Source: Eutypella sp. D-1
Taxonomy: Eukaryota > Ascomycota > Sordariomycetes > Xylariales > Diatrypaceae
DNA: 64,000 nucleotides
Reading direction: 5' to 3'
Assembly (NCBI GenBank): GCA_023313575.1
Contig: JAJTTP010000028.1
Coordinates: 291,693-355,692 of the forward strand
Shown here one piece after another: positions 49,051 through 59,199 of this stretch. The notes beneath the pieces are model-generated. The model had not been told where the DNA came from. It did not search any database and saw nothing but the letters and a program-made list of their open reading frames with translations. The position numbers and the translations under genes were made by a program. Position 1 is the stretch's first letter, and the number at the start of each line of letters is the position of its first letter.

Positions 49051-50502
49051 CGTCTTGTTTTGCAAAATGGCTACACGGAGAACTTGATGCAGAGAATGAG
49101 CTGCAAGGTTGATGAGTGCTGTGAGAGCATGCTGCAGAGTATAAAGGGCGGGATCGACAAGTTTGCTGAGGATCGGATGAAGAAGTGGGACCGAAAAATC
49201 GACAAGCTCTCCGAGATCGTGAATCCAGGTAATAAGGACTACTCAGACATCCTGTTCCAAAACAAGCTTCTCATCGTTTTTCGTGCTTACTTCAACGACC
49301 CGGCCCGGTTAACGACGGTCCAATGCCGTCTTGTCAACGCGAATGTCATCCGGCGAAACCGCCTCCTCTATGCCGGCAACGCTGCTAAGGTATCGTCTCA
49401 GGCGGCAGAGGAGCACCTTTAACCTGTCCGAGTCAAGGACATAAGCCAGAAGCCCGCAAAATTGGACCAGCCCCATCTATCTCCGCGTGGTCCCCTCCAT
49501 GCCCAGCTGCCATCAATACCTCCTGTCAACCTCAAGCAAGGAGAGAACAAGGCAGGCAAGGGCCATGTGAAGCAGCCAGCTACCGCCCTCGAGTCGATAT
49601 TCAGCATCACAGGCGCACTGGGCCCCGGTAGAACGACCAGGTCAGCTGAAACCAAGATGCCTGCGAGTCTAGAGGACCTTGAGTACCCCAAATGCCCCAA
49701 TGAACATGGGGGTTTTCTCTGTCCGTACTGCTCTACCACGTTGACAGAGGAGTTCACGAAAAAGTCCAAATGGCGGTACGTCCTTTCTATCCTATATTTC
49801 GCCCCCCTCCCCCCTCCCACCCACCTCTGATATCTTAAACCCGTCCATCTGTATTCGCTACGTAAGGGCCTATGCGTCAGGGCCTAGTCTAACTTGGGAC
49901 CCATGGACTTCAGGGAGCATGTTGCCCAAGACCTTTGCGCGTACGTCTGCGTCTTTGAGGACTGTAAATCTCCGGACGACATGTTCGCATCGACGTATGC
50001 ATGGAGGTCCCATATGGCAAGCTTTCACTCCGACATGGAATGGGTCTGCCCAAAGTGCGCAAAGGATAGCAACCCGGGTGCTGGAGACGCCCCAACATTT
50101 GCCTTCGAAAAGCCTAAGGAGCTGGAAAACCACATTATTGTCTCCCATCCCACCATGGATCTGTCAGAGTTGGACCTACTTGTTGAAGCGAGCAGGCGAG
50201 TTATTGGGATCAAGAAAGTTAGATGCCCACTCTGCAGACCCGGCCTCGTGACTTCAGATACGGACGATGGCGAAATGGCCACTTATGGCTTGTCTCCACT
50301 CGTCTCAACTGACCAAGCAGCTGGCCTGGTGCAGCTGGAGAAGGACGAGCACATCGCTACACATATGCATGTATTTGCCCTCTACTCCCTTTCGTGGCCG
50401 GACGAAATGGCATTAGAAGACTCAGCAGCGTTATCTTCGGATTCCTGTCCTAGCGCCCAAGATATCAGGCTTATCCTTGGGGGGAATCAGCGGAACCGGT
50501 AA
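49051..50502 (+). pseudogene. C2H2-type zinc-finger protein, 5'-truncated, one nonsense codon
   Basis: Reads in one frame from the LTR junction: a helical region (about 49063-49420), TAA at 49420-49422 in place of an expected Gln, then the same frame on to 49775. An intron 49776-49913 (GTACGT...TTCAG) is followed by exon 2 to 50502. Zinc-site segments are FLCPYCSTTLTEE, KWREHVAQDLCAYVCVFEDC, then HMASFH, WVCPKC and VRCPLC. The layout (helical N-part, then Cys/His array) is common in a large fungal family of unknown function. The start codon and N-terminus are missing, displaced by copia copy B. Only one stop spoils the remaining frame. Confidence 0.82.
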
Positions 50503-50937
50503 TGGCAGGTGAATAAAACACATTGGCAATCCGGTTCTACTTACCTACTCAGCTATAATTCGAAGAAGCAGAGTTTCATCGTGATATCATTCGCATTGTC
50601 GCCATGAGAGGCAGACCACTCTCATTTAGGAGCTTGGAGCTACCTGTCATTTGGAATGCCGGCCAGGCAAATTTTGAGGGTCAAGGCCAAGAGGGGCTAC
50701 AAGCAGCTACAATAAGGTCACATGGGTTCACATGGTGGATTGAGGATCATGAGTTTCAAATAACTAAGCGTAGATACTAATTAAGCCGGTTTGCGTTCCC
50801 CGTTATGCTTCTGTTACTAAACCAGTTGTTGAAAAAGACTTACGTGTGATTGTTCATTGTTGAAGTTTGCTAGTTTGTCAGTTTCCTTTATTATGATACA
50901 GTAATATTCCTCATGCTCTAACAACTGATTATTGCCG
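50503..50937. other. Intergenic, no gene seen
   Basis: About 435 bp between convergent genes. No supported feature. Confidence 0.4.
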
Positions 50938-52632
50938 CTAGCGCTGCGATACCAATGCCTTGACCCACGCCCGGAACTCCGTCGCAACCCAATCCCTAAC
51001 CAGTGTTCGCAAGACAGCAAGCAACCTGTAAGCAGCTTGAAGATCGCCCGTCCCGCCAGCATCTAGCCCGCCATATATTGCAAAGTGGCGACCCTCATCA
51101 AATGCAAAGTGCAGCTCCCACTTCTCGCCGACGACGAGGATGACAGGTAGGAAAGGAGGGCCGGAAGTAGGAAGCAGGGAGTCCTCACGTCGGGGGAACG
51201 TGGCCACCCGCTTGAACCACGCGGCAAGCCAGAACCCCAGCTGCGCCTTCCCTTCGGCCCAGCCGTTCGAGCTATCCGCTTTGGTTTCGATGAAGATCCC
51301 GGCGGGCGAGTGGCGCAGTGGGGCGAAGGTGGTTTGGTTGAAGGTGGGTGGATCAAGGGCAGCGACGAACTCTCGAATGCGCTGCGCCAGGTCGTCATCA
51401 TCAATGTGGACATCATTCATGCCATGGTCGCTGTTACCATCACCACCGAAAAGCGACTGTCTGTCGTCGTCGCCGAGGACCACGGCAAAGTCGATCATCT
51501 TGCTCCCTAGTGACATGGGAATCTCCGCCGTGGCCTGCGGAACGAACGGTTTTGCGATATTAGCGCGCGTCACGTTCTCAAAAAGCACACCAGGTTGGTG
51601 CTGCACGGCCAGATTCAGCAAGGGTTCGTGGACTTCGGCGTTCCAGGAGGCCTCGGGGCGGGGAGTGGTCTTGAACGCGTTGGTGGTGGACACGATGGTC
51701 TTGAGCCGATCCAGCTCCCACTCCAAGGGTTCGAGCACCTGCGCGATGCGGTCCAGCTCCGTGTCCGGGGCTGTTCTGCCGAATAGACGGCGGAGCCTCG
51801 ACTTGGCTTCCTCCAGGTCTTTCGGATGAAGTAGCACGGGGTCGCGCTCCGAAAATTTATCGGCGTCGTCGTCCTCCAGCCCAAGCTTGCTTTGCAGAGG
51901 ATCACGCAGCTGTTCCGGCAGGTACCCCTTGCCTGACAGCGCGAATCGTCTAATCTTCCGCCACATGGATATGGCCGCCTCGTTCTTCGTCTGGGCTATT
52001 CGGTCGGTGAGCTCGTCGGCGCCGACGCTGACCCAGCGGACGGGCTTCTTGAGCTTTAAAAGGTCGCCTGCAAGTTTCACGGGGCTTGTAGATCGTGGCT
52101 GGCTCGAGGCGGTCACGCTGGACGGTGGGAGGCTTGTCGTTTCTTTGAGGCGGAGAGAGTATTGCGACGACACGCCTTTCTGGGAGGATGTTGTTGGCGT
52201 ATCTAGCATCGTCGGTAGCTCATTGTCCCTGTCCCTATCACATCGCCGCCTCTTCTTCGGGCTTGAGCTTCTCCCACGGGAGCCGGAGGGGTCACCGGTC
52301 TCGTTTCCCAAGTCGTCGCCGCCGCTGACATTAGCAGCTACTCCTTCCTGTCGAGGACCACCGTGTCTCGGGGGTACACCTTGTTCTTCCATACCCATCG
52401 CAAATGTCTGTCGCTGGCGCTTTGTCGGGGGCTGTGAGGAGGCGGTCGTATCGTTAGGCACTGGTCTCTTCTCGTGAGAAGTCTGTAGCGCGAGGTGCGA
52501 CCCATGTTGATGGGTGGAAGGCGGGGAAGCGCATGCTGCAGAGGCCCCTAGACTGCATCGCGCGGGGTCGTCGCATCCATGCGAATAAGAGTGCAGGTCG
52601 AATAGCCAGCCCTCAATCACCTCGGGGGTCAT
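50938..52632 (-). CDS. Fungal PD-(D/E)XK nuclease-like protein, single exon, intact
   Basis: 564 residues from ATG at 52632. The N-terminal 200 residues are disordered, Ser/Pro-rich, with a basic nuclear-localisation-like cluster KKRRR (126-130). The C-terminal half matches the fungal PD-(D/E)XK nuclease-like family (PF20516): E333 in NAEVHEPLL, FENVTRANI, D381 in KMIDFAVVL, E449-T-K451 in GIFIETKAD and GKAQLGFWLAAW. D381...E449-x-K451 is the metal-binding core, so a nuclease fold with intact catalytic residues is likely; no substrate is known. The gene family is expanded in many filamentous fungi, often near repeats and telomeres. No damage seen. It converges with the zinc-finger pseudogene. 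Confidence 0.85.
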   Translation of the reverse strand: MTPEVIEGWLFDLHSYSHGCDDPARCSLGASAACASPPSTHQHGSHLALQTSHEKRPVPNDTTASSQPPTKRQRQTFAMGMEEQGVPPRHGGPRQEGVAANVSGGDDLGNETGDPSGSRGRSSSPKKRRRCDRDRDNELPTMLDTPTTSSQKGVSSQYSLRLKETTSLPPSSVTASSQPRSTSPVKLAGDLLKLKKPVRWVSVGADELTDRIAQTKNEAAISMWRKIRRFALSGKGYLPEQLRDPLQSKLGLEDDDADKFSERDPVLLHPKDLEEAKSRLRRLFGRTAPDTELDRIAQVLEPLEWELDRLKTIVSTTNAFKTTPRPEASWNAEVHEPLLNLAVQHQPGVLFENVTRANIAKPFVPQATAEIPMSLGSKMIDFAVVLGDDDRQSLFGGDGNSDHGMNDVHIDDDDLAQRIREFVAALDPPTFNQTTFAPLRHSPAGIFIETKADSSNGWAEGKAQLGFWLAAWFKRVATFPRREDSLLPTSGPPFLPVILVVGEKWELHFAFDEGRHFAIYGGLDAGGTGDLQAAYRLLAVLRTLVRDWVATEFRAWVKALVSQR

Positions 52633-53837
52633 TTACGGGCGTTAGATATGGAATTACATCGGTGCGTAAGTAATGGGAAGAAGGTGTTCGAGGTTCTCTC
52701 TTGTAGGTGGTGTTTAGATAGCGTGGCGTTTGTTTACTTGATTACTTGATTAGGAAATAGAAAATGTGAGATGGTATTGAGAAACGTAACAGTCGCTAAA
52801 TCGATGCAATCTGTGGATTCAAATTCCTAAAATGCCGCCTGGCAGACAGCTGGAAGTTTCAACAGGCCCATGTTGCAAAAGCGAAGTGATGAACAAGCTG
52901 CCAAGCTGCCAATGAGTCGCGGAGCCAAGAACTGTCGAATAAACCCGAACTATCTCTGATTAGTTTGCACTATGTATTATGCGCATTGTGCATGTTGTGC
53001 AGATGCTAGAGCTACGTAGTTGATTGGCCATATGTCATTTAGTAGAGTCCCAGGTCTGCGGTACGGCCAGCACCCGGAAGGAATGTTTGCTGATTTGGCG
53101 GTGGCCCAATGACAGAAGACGTACGCGGGAGCGCGCCAAGTTGATCGCCGCCTGTATTGGCAGTCAAGGCAGTACAGGCGGGCCCTGGGACCCAGCCCGG
53201 GGCCCCGGTCGCGTGCTAATGGTAACTGACGAAATAAGACAAGACGGACTAGACTTCAGCGATCCCAAGACAGGTCACCTCTTCTCTGCCGGAGATCTTA
53301 TTCTTATGGACGTGTGCTAGATAGACTTACATTTCTCAGTCCGAACCAAAGCTGCCTATGAAGGTCGAGTCCTTCAGAAAGCAACCGCGCGCAATTCATG
53401 TGCACTTAAGCGTCGTATCCAACACCGTCATACTCCTCGCTGCCCACAACACTTTACAGTGATAGCTGTCCCGATTTCATCGTCAAGGACTTGCCTTCTC
53501 GACACGCTATGTAGATGCTGTTTTATCGTTACTCATGGTCCACGGGGATAATGTGATGTCGTTTATAAGACAGCAGTGATACGCGATGACCCCCGTCCTC
53601 CCGACACCACCAGCTCTTTCTCCAGATGTCCAGGCACTTTATTTTACACCTCCAGCTTTTCATAAGACAAAGGGTAGGTGTGAAAGAGCCTGGGCGTGTG
53701 GTTCCTTAGATTGTATGGTGGTTACTCCACGAACGGGAAAAGCCTTGGCACGACTTACCACTTTTGGTAAGGCCACCACTATTTACCATAAAAGAATAGA
53801 ATAGGCCCTGCAGATAGATTCTTTCCTTTTTTACTTT
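52633..53837. other. Intergenic, repeat-poor then repeat-like
   Basis: 52633-53580 holds the promoter region of the PD-(D/E)XK gene and no other supported feature. 53690-53800 resembles parts of 22.18-22.41 kb (GGTGGTTACTCCAC, GCAGATAGATT), so a decayed copy of the same DNA element probably begins there. Confidence 0.45.
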
Positions 53838-53884
53838 CAAGTCGAGGACGCTTTAATTGGTCCAATTCCAGTGTCCTCGACTTG
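53838..53884. repeat. 47-bp near-perfect palindrome
   Basis: CAAGTCGAGGACGCTTTAAT reads inward to a centre at TTGGTCCAATT, then the mirrored arm to CCTCGACTTG. Arms match the inverted repeat at 21845-21936. Possibly two transposon ends joined head to head. Confidence 0.75.
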
Positions 53885-53970
53885 CCTTTCTACGAATATT
53901 GCGATATCTTAGGATCCCACACCTAGAAGCATATGCGTACACTACTAGGATATTCATATAAGGAAGTGTC

Positions 53971-54003
53971 TTGGCCTACGGCAGAAAGGGACGTAGGCCA
54001 AGT
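53971..54003. repeat. Short hairpin
   Basis: CTTGGCCTAC and GTAGGCCAAG pair around a 13-base loop. Confidence 0.6.
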
Positions 54004-54069
54004 TCTCGACCTAATATTTAAATAAACCCTAGCCTTCAACCTTGTCGACTAGGGCCGGCTCGTAAGTAT

Positions 54070-54597
54070 GCAAGCCAAGGTGGTCGAAGAGTTCGGATAT
54101 GCCCCATGAAGTCAACATGTTAAATTGGTGGAGACGTTTGAACATTTATGATTATTAATCGCCTGGCAGTAACTAACTATACCTAACAACTTTGTACTCG
54201 ATCCAACGCATTTTTGTTACGGTACGGGTGTGGCCTATTTAATACCTGCCCTCACAATAGATAGGATGGCTTAATATCTGGATCCATAGTAAATAGGCGG
54301 CAAGGCTTGGCACTACCCACCATATCTATCTACCTTGCCCATACCATAGATAGCAGATAGATCTTCCCACGTTCAATCTAATATTTGTAAGCCATACCTA
54401 GGTATTGGTGCGCCTTGCGTATCCTCCCTATATACGCCGTCACAGGTAGGCAATACCGGAATTGGCAAGAAAGTAGTAGATCTTGAGGTTAGGAGGAGGG
54501 GGGATATGGTATTGTGTTGAGAAGAGTTCGAACGTCTCCACCAGTTTACCATATTAGGTCTATGGGGCATGTCCGAACTCTTGGGTCCACCGCTTGC
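54070..54597. mobile_element. 528-bp element with about 74-bp terminal inverted repeats
   Basis: Left arm 54070-54143 and right arm 54524-54597 are inverted copies sharing GAGTTCGGA.ATGCCCCAT and TGGTGGAGACGTT. Interior noncoding. Target duplication is not obvious. Similar in size and plan to 22034-22513, with different arm sequence. Confidence 0.7.
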
Positions 54598-54959
54598 CGC
54601 AGACCTGAACCACGGCTTCTAACAGGCCGTGCATGATGCAGCATCGCATCAAAGTGACCGGGCCTGGTTACATCACGGAGCTTGAGAGAATATATCTCCA
54701 GTCAGGGCCTTACAAATACTATACTTAAAAGCGTCATGACTAAGAACTGTTTTTTCTTGGATCTGCGCCGCGCGTTTGATACATCATATAAGTAGCTAGT
54801 CGGGTATCCCGCAATGTTTTAGAGGCTGCGAAGAAGAGTGACAGATCAAATAGGCAGGAAAAGAAAGGATTTTGTCAACCTGTCAGCCATCTGATACACC
54901 GCGGCCTGTACTCTCATTGTTCTTCATTCGAGACAGTAGTCTTCTGAGCCTAATCAACA

Positions 54960-56525
54960 ATGTCTTCTGACCTGAATGTGCTCCTCACAGGCGCCACGGG
55001 ATACATGTATGTGAGGATTCTGTAGATTGTTCGAGAGGTCCTGTCGCACCCCTCTTAGTACAGGGCACGACATGACATTCTTCCCACCACCACCATTCGC
55101 CCCTATCCCCCTCCCCCCTTTGCTTTTACAGCCTGTATTGACGAACCCGTTCTTTTAGCGGCGGGTCTGTCCTGACAACCCTCCTGGCGTCCAAGGACCC
55201 TGCGCTGAGCCGCGTCAGGATCACCGCCCTCGTTAGGGGCGAGGAGAGGGCGCGGCAGCTGTCTGAGAGGGGGGTCCTGCGCTTCGAGCTCTTCGAGAAC
55301 CTCGATCAGGTAGAGTTGCTTGAGGACATCGCGAGTAGATATGACAGTACGTTGCTACCCTTCGCTTGCAAGGAGGTTCTTTACCCCCTCCGCTAATAAC
55401 GGCCCGTCTCGCGGCTTTCATTTTTTCAGTCGTGATCCACTGTGTTAGCGGAACGCATGGCGCCTCCTCCGTGGCGCTCATCCGTGGCCTGGGGAAGCGC
55501 CTACGCGATACTGGAAGACAGACTTACTATGTCCACGTAAGTACCCCTAAATAACCAGCGGAGCTGAGTGATGAGCAGACGAACCAAGCTGACTTGGGGA
55601 GTATAGCTTTCTGGGGCGACCAACGTGAGCGACCTCCCTATAAGCGGGAAGCTGCCGATGTCGCACGTATTCTCGGATTTGGAGGACATACACGCGTACG
55701 AGCGGTGGGGCGAATCCATGCACCCGTACCCGCAGCGGACGAACTCTCTGGCCGTCGTGAAGACCGGTCTCGCGGCCGGGGTCCGCACGACCATCATCAC
55801 GCCACCGACTGTATGGGGTGCCGGAACCGGCCTCTTTAACCGTCTCTCCGTGCAGCTCCCAGTGGCGTTTGCAGCGGGGCTCCGGCGGGGTCGCGGCGTT
55901 AAGTTCGGTGGGGCTAACCCCGACGGAAGCCGCACTATCGCTTGTCACCTCCACGTCGAGGACCTCGCGCGCCTTTACGAAGTCCTCCTTACGCGCCTTG
56001 CGGAAGGCAAGGTCGTCCCGCACGGGGAACACGGCATCCTCTTTGCCGAGGCAGGCGAGTTTGCCTGGGGGGATTTCTGGGAGCGCAGCGCCGCCGCACT
56101 GGCGAAGCGGGGCAGGCTGGAGCCCGGAGCCACGGAGCTGTACAATCTCACAATGAAGGAAGCTGCCGTTGAATTGGCCGATGGGGATGAATATAACGTC
56201 GAGGTTGCTTTTGCCGCGAAGTAAGCACCGTCCTTCTTATTTGTATTCATCTCCTCTTTTGCTTTCGTTTCTCTTTTTCACATGTTCAATCTCCATGGTT
56301 TACTCCATCTTAAATCATGAAGGATTTCTTCATCTGCTGACGGAATTTCAATCATCTAGCTATAGGATAAGGGCGGATGTCGTCCGAAAGTGGGGATGGC
56401 AGCCCACGAAGACCGACGAGGACTTCTTGAACACCTTCGAGGCCGAGGCGGACGTGATCCTGGACGCCCTAGACAAGAACCCCGAGAGCAGCTCAAACTA
56501 CGTGAAGCAAGTGCCGAAGAAGTAG
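54960..56525 (+). CDS. NAD-dependent epimerase/dehydratase-like protein, five exons, intact
   Basis: Exons 54960-55006, 55159-55346, 55430-55536, 55607-56220 and 56360-56525; introns 152, 83, 70 and 139 nt; 373 residues with matching phases. N-terminal Rossmann motif TGATGYIGG (10-18), then ITALVRGEERA, YDIVIHCVSGTHGASS, SGATNVSDLPISGK, TTIITPPTVWGAGTGLFNRL, HLHVEDLARLYE and a C-terminal helical lid. This is an atypical extended SDR: the YxxxK pair is not in the usual spot (YPQRT...), so catalysis may differ. Relatives are annotated as NAD(P)-dependent epimerases or reductases of unknown substrate. No damage seen. Confidence 0.88.
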
Positions 56526-57053
56526 GGAAAGGAGGGTTTGAACAAGGGGTTGGAGTGGCTTGGTACACATATTTATCAAAAATAAAAAGGCCCGTTGTCT
56601 TCGCCACCTTACGTGTATGTCCTGAACATCATGGCTATTAATATAATCTCACAGATTATCGGGCAACCCCTAATCCATACATGGTCCGACGCACTGTGCT
56701 GCACCTATTCAGGGGGAAATTCCCCTTGACACTAACATGAACAGGTGACTGGCACCTCCCGAGAGGACTGACACAGGAACTGGGTCAACTACGAGCCACT
56801 TGCACCTATCCAAACTCACATTTAATTTTATAGCGCACGTTAAGGTCACATCCTTGTCGCCGGTGATCTCCAGGTTATATAAGCAGGGAGAAACCTGCCC
56901 ACCTGTATCAAACGATCTTTTTTTTTTCTCATGCCAATACACGTTTCCTGCCCTACATTAAACTTCAACCATTTAAACGCAATTCCAAACGCTGTTAACA
57001 AGCTTATGATCGAGGCTAGATAATTTGAATGCCTTTGGTACATACAGAACAGT
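56526..57053. other. Intergenic between convergent genes
   Basis: About 530 bp holding 3' flanks of the epimerase-like and peptidase-like genes. No supported feature. Confidence 0.45.
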
Positions 57054-58149
57054 TCATTGCATTTTGCTAGGTCCTTCCTGTGTTAAAAACTCACCAACCA
57101 CTTTTAGAACTCTCTCCCGCCGCCCTTCGCCTTCCAAATGACACATGTGACCCCCACCCGAGATTGTAATCCAGCGAACCTGTGGAATGAGCTCAAAGGG
57201 AACCTGGGCAATGTCGTGGGATGTATCGTACTCGCCATTGTAGACGAGAGTCGGAGCAGTGATCTTTGGTAGACGTGGGATAACGTCCCAATTACTCAAT
57301 GAACCACCCATTGTTAGAGCCGATGGACCATACCTAATCGCATGAATAATCAGAACCGGGGATCTCAATGTCCAGGAATAGGTCAATCAATATTAACCCA
57401 GCAGAGAAAGTAACTGGGATCAGAGTTGCTAGACTCCAAGTATCCATCTCGCTGATCAGAAAGGCAACTTACATTGTCAGATTGACCGTCGTATCTTCGC
57501 TTAGATGCTTAAAAGCTGGGAGCAGCTCTTCGGGGGGAAACGGATCAGCGCGACACACATGCTTTCTTCTATAGAAATCCAATGCGCGGCTATACGCGGG
57601 AGTATCGTACTCCCCTTTCTCCTCGGCTTCGTCTATTGCCTGTTGCATATCTGACGGCATCTGCTTTCTCAGAAGGCGAGTGCCGCGGTTGGCGAGCTCT
57701 GCGCTCGCGAGTGCACTGGCGAGGACCAGCCTTCTGAGACCCCGAGGTTGGCGTGAGGCGAACGCGGAGCCAAGCATGCCCCCCCAGCTTTGGCCTAGCA
57801 GGTGAAAGCCGGGACCGCGACGTAGGTCTAGGTAGTCCACCAGATTGTCGAGCTCGTCCTGGAATAACTGCTCCTGCCAGAAAGGCTGGTCTCCGGCCTT
57901 CTGCTGGAGATGTGTGGAAGACGCACATCCTATCTGGTCGTAGAAGACGACTGGGAGGCCATATTCACGCGAAAGATCTGCGAAGCTGAGGAGGTATTCG
58001 TGTCCGGCACCAGGTCCTCCATGAGACACAATGACCGGAGGAGCGCCACTGGAGAGATCACCGATAATCTTGTAATACGTGTAACAGGACACATCAATTG
58101 ATGCGGGCTTGAATGGCGCTTTGCCTTCCTGAATCTTGACAGCAGCCAT
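57054..58149 (-). CDS. Proline iminopeptidase-like alpha/beta hydrolase (S33), two exons, intact
   Basis: Exon 1 58149-57473, intron 57472-57334 (139 nt, GTAAGT...TTAG), exon 2 57333-57054; 318 residues. Oxyanion region VSHGGPGAGH (41-50), nucleophile elbow GQSWGG with S121, acid D262 in NGEYDTSHD and H288 in ISGGGHMCH form the catalytic triad. The family (peptidase S33) cleaves N-terminal proline or amino-acid amides; fungal homologues are also found in metabolite clusters, so the true substrate is open. Splicing rejoins NLTM with YGPSALTMGGSL, matching family sequence. Intact and cytosolic (no signal peptide). Confidence 0.92.
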
Positions 58150-58751
58150 GGTTTAGCGGTGCAATAGTGGAAAGAAAAAGGAAGCAGTAAGTCAAAACAA
58201 TAGCTAGAAGGATGGTGAAGGGGGTGGTTCGCAGGTTTTGCCGCACATACATGTAGTGAAATCCTTTACCAATCACAATACAACATGTGGACTTGTATTT
58301 GGTATATGCACCGTAAGTCCCAATGCAACACATATCGGTGGCCTGCCTAACCTACCCCTTACATTACCACCACTTATGTCGGACAACATGAATAAACGAT
58401 ATTAAAAAAAACATGTACTTTAGGGTAACAGCCTGCTATCTTATAACGAAGTCGTTACTACTGGGTCTTTATTTTATATAACAAAATGCGTAAAAAGGTA
58501 ATTACTTAGATTAATTGCTGGCTAGCTAAAGGAAAGACTATCTAAGATGGACTGAAGCCCATAACCTTTATATTGACGTAACCGCCATCTTGAATTTATT
58601 CGTCCTTGAAATGAGTGGTTTGTAACAGTTAAGTTACCAGAAAGAGTTACCAGAAAGACATCTTTCCACCGTACTTAAACTGTGCAATCCCAGCATCACC
58701 TTATACTTCCACATTCGAGTGACTTCTCCGACAGACGGCTAACGCTCTCAA
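58150..58751. other. Intergenic, no gene seen
   Basis: About 600 bp between the hydrolase start and the 3' end of the small secreted gene. No supported feature. Confidence 0.4.
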
Positions 58752-59049
58752 TCATTCTTGGTATTCGGTAGGGCAATCCTGAATTGCCTCCTGGCGGCAG
58801 CGTTCTATCGCTCTATAAACTTAATTAGCGGGACTGGTTCTTACTAACAAGGAAACAAAAGGAAACCTACTCGCAGCCACGACTATACTGGTGGCCAGGA
58901 ACCGGATGATCACAGATCCAGGCGGCGCAGCCTTGCCCTGCCCTAGAACAGCTTTGAGCATTTCGGCCGAGCGCGCCGTAGTAGATGTACTTCGTCCCGA
59001 AGGCGGAGGCGACGAGGTAGGTACCAAAGGCGAGAACAGAGAGCTTCAT
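58752..59049 (-). CDS. Small cysteine-rich secreted protein (effector-like), two exons
   Basis: Exon 1 59049-58871, intron 58870-58813 (58 nt: GTAGGT, branch GCTAAT, acceptor TATAG), exon 2 58812-58752; 79 residues. The first about 19 residues (MKLSVLAFGTYLVASAFG) form a signal peptide. The mature part has six cysteines at 34, 41, 46, 59, 65 and 73, spacing C-x6-C-x4-C-x12-C-x5-C-x7-C, consistent with three disulfides. Unspliced, it would stop after residue 60 with four cysteines; the even cysteine number and classic branch/acceptor favour splicing. ATG at 59049 was chosen over an in-frame one at 59178 because only it starts a signal peptide. No family match is known to me; the size suits a host- or microbe-directed effector, by inference. 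Confidence 0.7.
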
Positions 59050-59078
59050 CTTGCAAAGTGTAACCTGAACTAGAAGGT

Positions 59079-59126
59079 GTATGGTGGATTGTATGGTGGA
59101 TTGTACGGTGGATTGTATGGTGGATA
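59079..59126. repeat. Four 12-bp tandem repeats in the 5' leader
   Basis: Four tandem copies of GTATGGTGGATT (third GTACGGTGGATT, fourth ending A) lie 30-77 bp upstream of the secreted-protein ATG, between it and the TATA-like box. Confidence 0.9.
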
Positions 59127-59185
59127 GAAGCGATTGATGCCTGAAACGAAGTTGTTCTAGCTGAGAGAAAGTGCTCACGACTGGA

Positions 59186-59195
59186 TATATTTATA
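59186..59195 (-). promoter_or_regulatory. TATA-like box of the small secreted gene
   Basis: TATAAATATA on the minus strand, about 137 bp upstream of the ATG at 59049. Placement suits a core promoter with a leader of about 100 nt. Confidence 0.5.
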
Positions 59196-59199
59196 CTTT

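Noticed and set aside
51140..52477. Long plus-strand frames opposite the PD-(D/E)XK gene
   Set aside because: Antisense shadows of a clear coding gene.
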